NCBI GenBank assembly: GCA_018127085.1
Contig: CM030720.1
Span: 248,001-312,000 of the forward strand
Length of the DNA: 64,000 nt
Direction: 5' to 3'
Source: Pneumocystis sp. 'macacae'
Taxonomy: Eukaryota; Ascomycota; Pneumocystomycetes; Pneumocystales; Pneumocystaceae
Shown: piece by piece, positions 61,976-64,000 of the stretch
How the letters are laid out: each line of letters begins with the position of its first letter
Position numbering within the stretch: the stretch's first letter is position 1
Translations under genes and position numbers: made by a program
The notes under the pieces: model-generated
The model's input: the letters and a program-made list of their open reading frames with translations, nothing else
Database searches by the model: none
Told to the model about the DNA's origin: nothing

Positions 61976-62215
61976 AACGCAATGCATATGGCGCATATGG
62001 CGCACATAGGTGTATATAGTGTATACAGTGTATATAATGTGTATAGTGTATATAATGTGTATAGTGCGTATAGTGTATAACATATAATGTATAGTGCATA
62101 TAGTGCATATAGTGCATACAGCGTGTGTAGCGTGTAAGTGTAGTGCAGTGCAAAGCGCATGTAAAGCGTAGTGTATGCAAAGATGGTGTATAGTGACAGT
62201 ATAGTGCGGAATGTA
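61976..62215 (+). repeat. TGTATA/GTGCATATA-type minisatellite
   Basis: About 240 bp of degenerate 8-10 nt units such as GTGTATA, GTGCATATA and GTGTATATAAT in loose tandem, grading into GTGCAGTGCAAAGCGC. It has alternating purine-pyrimidine character. It lies between the TTAGGG array and the end of the INCENP gene. Confidence 0.8.
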
Positions 62216-62274
62216 TGCGCATACAGGCCGTGCAGAGCGGAGAACAAGGGGCCGAGCGGTGGGCGACGGAGGGA

Positions 62275-64000
62275 CTAGGCGCGGTAGCCCATTGCCTTGG
62301 CATAGTTTTCGATTTCCTGCTCAGTGAGACGGTCCTGGCCCGACCAGTTGGCAGAGGAGCTCCGGGACCTGAAGCGCGAGTGGACTCTTTCCTTGCCCCG
62401 GAATATCTCGTCCATCTGGAGGGGCTTCATGGGGCCAAAGATCTGGTCGGGATCTATTTTTGCCTGCATTCTGAGGATCTGGGCAAGCTCAGGAGACTCG
62501 GCCCACTGGGGCAGGGAGAGCTTGAACTGCTTCTTCAGCTCGTCGTCGTCAGAGTAGCTGCAAGAGGTGAGCAGAGTGGGTTCCTGAGGGGTGCTTACTC
62601 GCTGTCGATTTCAGGGAGCTCGATGGACTCGGATGGGGGGAACTGGTGGGGAATCGAGCAGGCTCTGGAGGAGTCGCCAGCAAACCTAATGTTATCGGAG
62701 GAAAACTTCACGGAATCGACTATGGGGCCGGGGGGTTTTGTGGCTTTCAGGGGCAATGGTTGTTGATTGCCTGGGTATCGGTTTTGCAAGGATTTAGTTT
62801 GTTTTTGAGGTATGACTTGGAGATGGAAATGCAAACCCTTTTCTTTCGCCTGGGTCCGGGGAAGATGCGGGTCTTTGTTATCATTTTTTGGAGCAGAGAC
62901 ATAATTCGAGGCAGCAGCAGCAACATTTTCGTGTGGCTGATCGTCTGTCTTGCGTCTTTTTACTTTTTGGAAGACTGGTTTGTTCGAGGTAGAAAAAGAG
63001 CCCCAGTTTTCCTGTACTAGTTCATCCTGAAGCACTCTTTTAAACAGATTGTTCTCCTTCAGCGGTTCGACATTCCTCCCATTATTATTGATAATATCTT
63101 CAAGAGGTCCTCGAGCCTTTGAAAAATTAACTATAAAAAATCTAACGGGACAATATACATTTTTGTCCAAAGACTTTATACATGTTTTTTTCGCCATAGA
63201 AGATGAATGTTCACCTGCTTCTAATGCAGGTTTCTTTTTTATATCGTTAATCTAAGACGTTAATATACTATACAATTATGTTGTTTATTTACTTTTTCAT
63301 GATGTTTGTGTTGTGCGTCTTCCCGATGCCATTGCTCTTGCCTTTTAGCGTCTTCCTGCTTTTTGAAATTTTCTTGTCTTCTGCGTTCTATTTCTTTTTT
63401 ATGTGCCAACTTCCTGTCTTTTTCCTCTTGTTCCTAGAACCATTTAGTTACGATACCTGCGAATCCAGATCCCCTTAAACCTTTTTTCTAGCAATAGTAG
63501 CCGCAGTAAGTGCTTTAATTCCCTTAGAAGCCACTAATCGTTTTTGCGGCCGTGATTGTGTCAAAATAGAAGATTCTTGAGAGCAAGATATATTGCATTG
63601 TACTGGATCCTTTGTAAGACAGCTTTCTTGGTTTTGAGAAAATTGTGTGCTAAAACCCTGCTTTGATGATGTCCCGAGATCTGTTTTCTGCGCCTTAATT
63701 ATCAATAAATATTCCATATTATAAATAAAAAATCACCTTTCTTTTTTCTGCAAGATCTACTTGTCTTTGAGATGCAGTTGCTACTTTTATAGAGACTGGC
63801 TTATTTTTTATTGCCGAAACAAGATTAAGATTATTTAATTTTGTCTGTTGAGAAGATGAATTTTTTCTTAAATTTTTACATAAGAGTCCTTGAGAACCGA
63901 TTTTATTTACAGTGTTCGTTTCTTCATGAGAAATAGGAACAGGTAAGTTAAATGAAGATTTTTTAACCAAAAACTGAATCTCATCAATACTTGCATCTTT
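62275..64000 (-). CDS. INCENP (Pic1/Sli15), 5' end beyond the window
   Basis: Scaffold of the chromosomal passenger complex that binds and activates Aurora B. Minus strand, entering from the right edge (KDASIDEIQFLVKKSS). Exons at 63719-63970 and 63475-63717 are polar. The next exon (about 63295-63435) is a charged single helix, EKDRKLAHKKEIERRRQENF with EQWHREDAQHKHHEK. An exon from 63260 to 62599 runs to ELPEIDS. A 41-nt intron joins YSDDDELKKQFKLSLPQWAE, and the IN-box follows: PELAQILRM, DPDQIFGPMKPLQMDEIFRG, then RSRSSSANWSGQDRLTEQEI (TSS-like activation motif as SSS). The 3' exons are GC-rich, the 5' exons AT-rich, so the island edge lies inside this gene. Confidence 0.9.

Noticed and set aside
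61920..62303. Minus-strand ORFs rich in Tyr, Thr and His across the minisatellite
   Set aside because: They are translations of the TGTATA repeat, periodic and without domain features.
59300..62950. GC island as horizontally acquired or contaminating DNA
   Set aside because: Edges run through the middle of the kinase and INCENP genes with motifs continuous across the change, and composition decays gradually on both sides.
1..64000. CRISPR arrays, insertion sequences, integrase genes, rRNA genes
   Set aside because: None are visible. The window is eukaryotic nuclear DNA without transposase or reverse-transcriptase motifs.

Overview
The window is nuclear DNA of an intron-rich, very AT-rich ascomycete fungus. 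Most genes are cut by introns of about 40-60 nt with GTATGT/GTAAGT donors, T-rich bodies and TAG ends. The gene set reads like fission yeast (Wdr8, Bir1, Ksg1/PDK1, Pis1, Mis12, Pic1/INCENP-like, fungal-type mL58), but a complex I subunit (NDUFB4-like) excludes Schizosaccharomyces and Saccharomyces. Together with the low GC, this best fits a Taphrinomycotina lineage such as Pneumocystis. That placement is inference.

Layout: 0-11 kb carries FES1, WDR8, a histidine acid phosphatase, SWC5, a PRKRIP1-like splicing protein and a reticulon. 11-23 kb holds BIR1, TAM41, IST1, APS2 and TOP2. 23-35 kb holds a Gyp5-type TBC protein, an SS18-like coactivator, an unrecognised protein, PDK1, mitoribosomal mL58, a second TBC protein and an intron-bearing tRNA-Lys. 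35-51 kb holds a USP16-type ubiquitin protease, TAF4, PIS1, an intron-bearing tRNA-Arg, MIS12, tRNase Z, RPS25, SAP18, the complex I subunit, PRP18 and SEC65/SRP19. 52-59 kb holds PUS7, GTR2, DAP1 and MHF2/CENP-X. 59-64 kb holds a LAMMER kinase, CNS1/TTC4 and INCENP, which runs off the right edge. Intergenic DNA is extremely AT-rich and mostly featureless.

The standout is a peak-shaped GC-rich island from about 59.3 to 62.9 kb. Hand counts of single 60-nt lines rise from 37% GC at 59.1 kb to 52% at 59.5 kb and 68-80% across CNS1 at 61.2-61.3 kb, then fall to 50% at 62.4 kb, 40% at 62.9 kb and 23% at 63.1 kb. Both edges lie inside single genes, the kinase and INCENP, so this is neither a simple insertion nor an assembly join. 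Behind CNS1 sits a degenerate interstitial TTAGGG array that begins inside the CNS1 stop codon, followed by a TGTATA-type minisatellite. G-richness is on the coding strand in both directions away from the CNS1/kinase head-to-head region, and several kinase introns are nearly pure purine. GC-biased gene conversion at a recombination or R-loop hotspot is the leading hypothesis.

Functionally the window is rich in chromosome segregation genes: WDR8, BIR1, INCENP, TOP2, MIS12 and CENP-X. The rest is housekeeping in splicing, lipid synthesis, translation, trafficking and TOR/PDK1 signalling.
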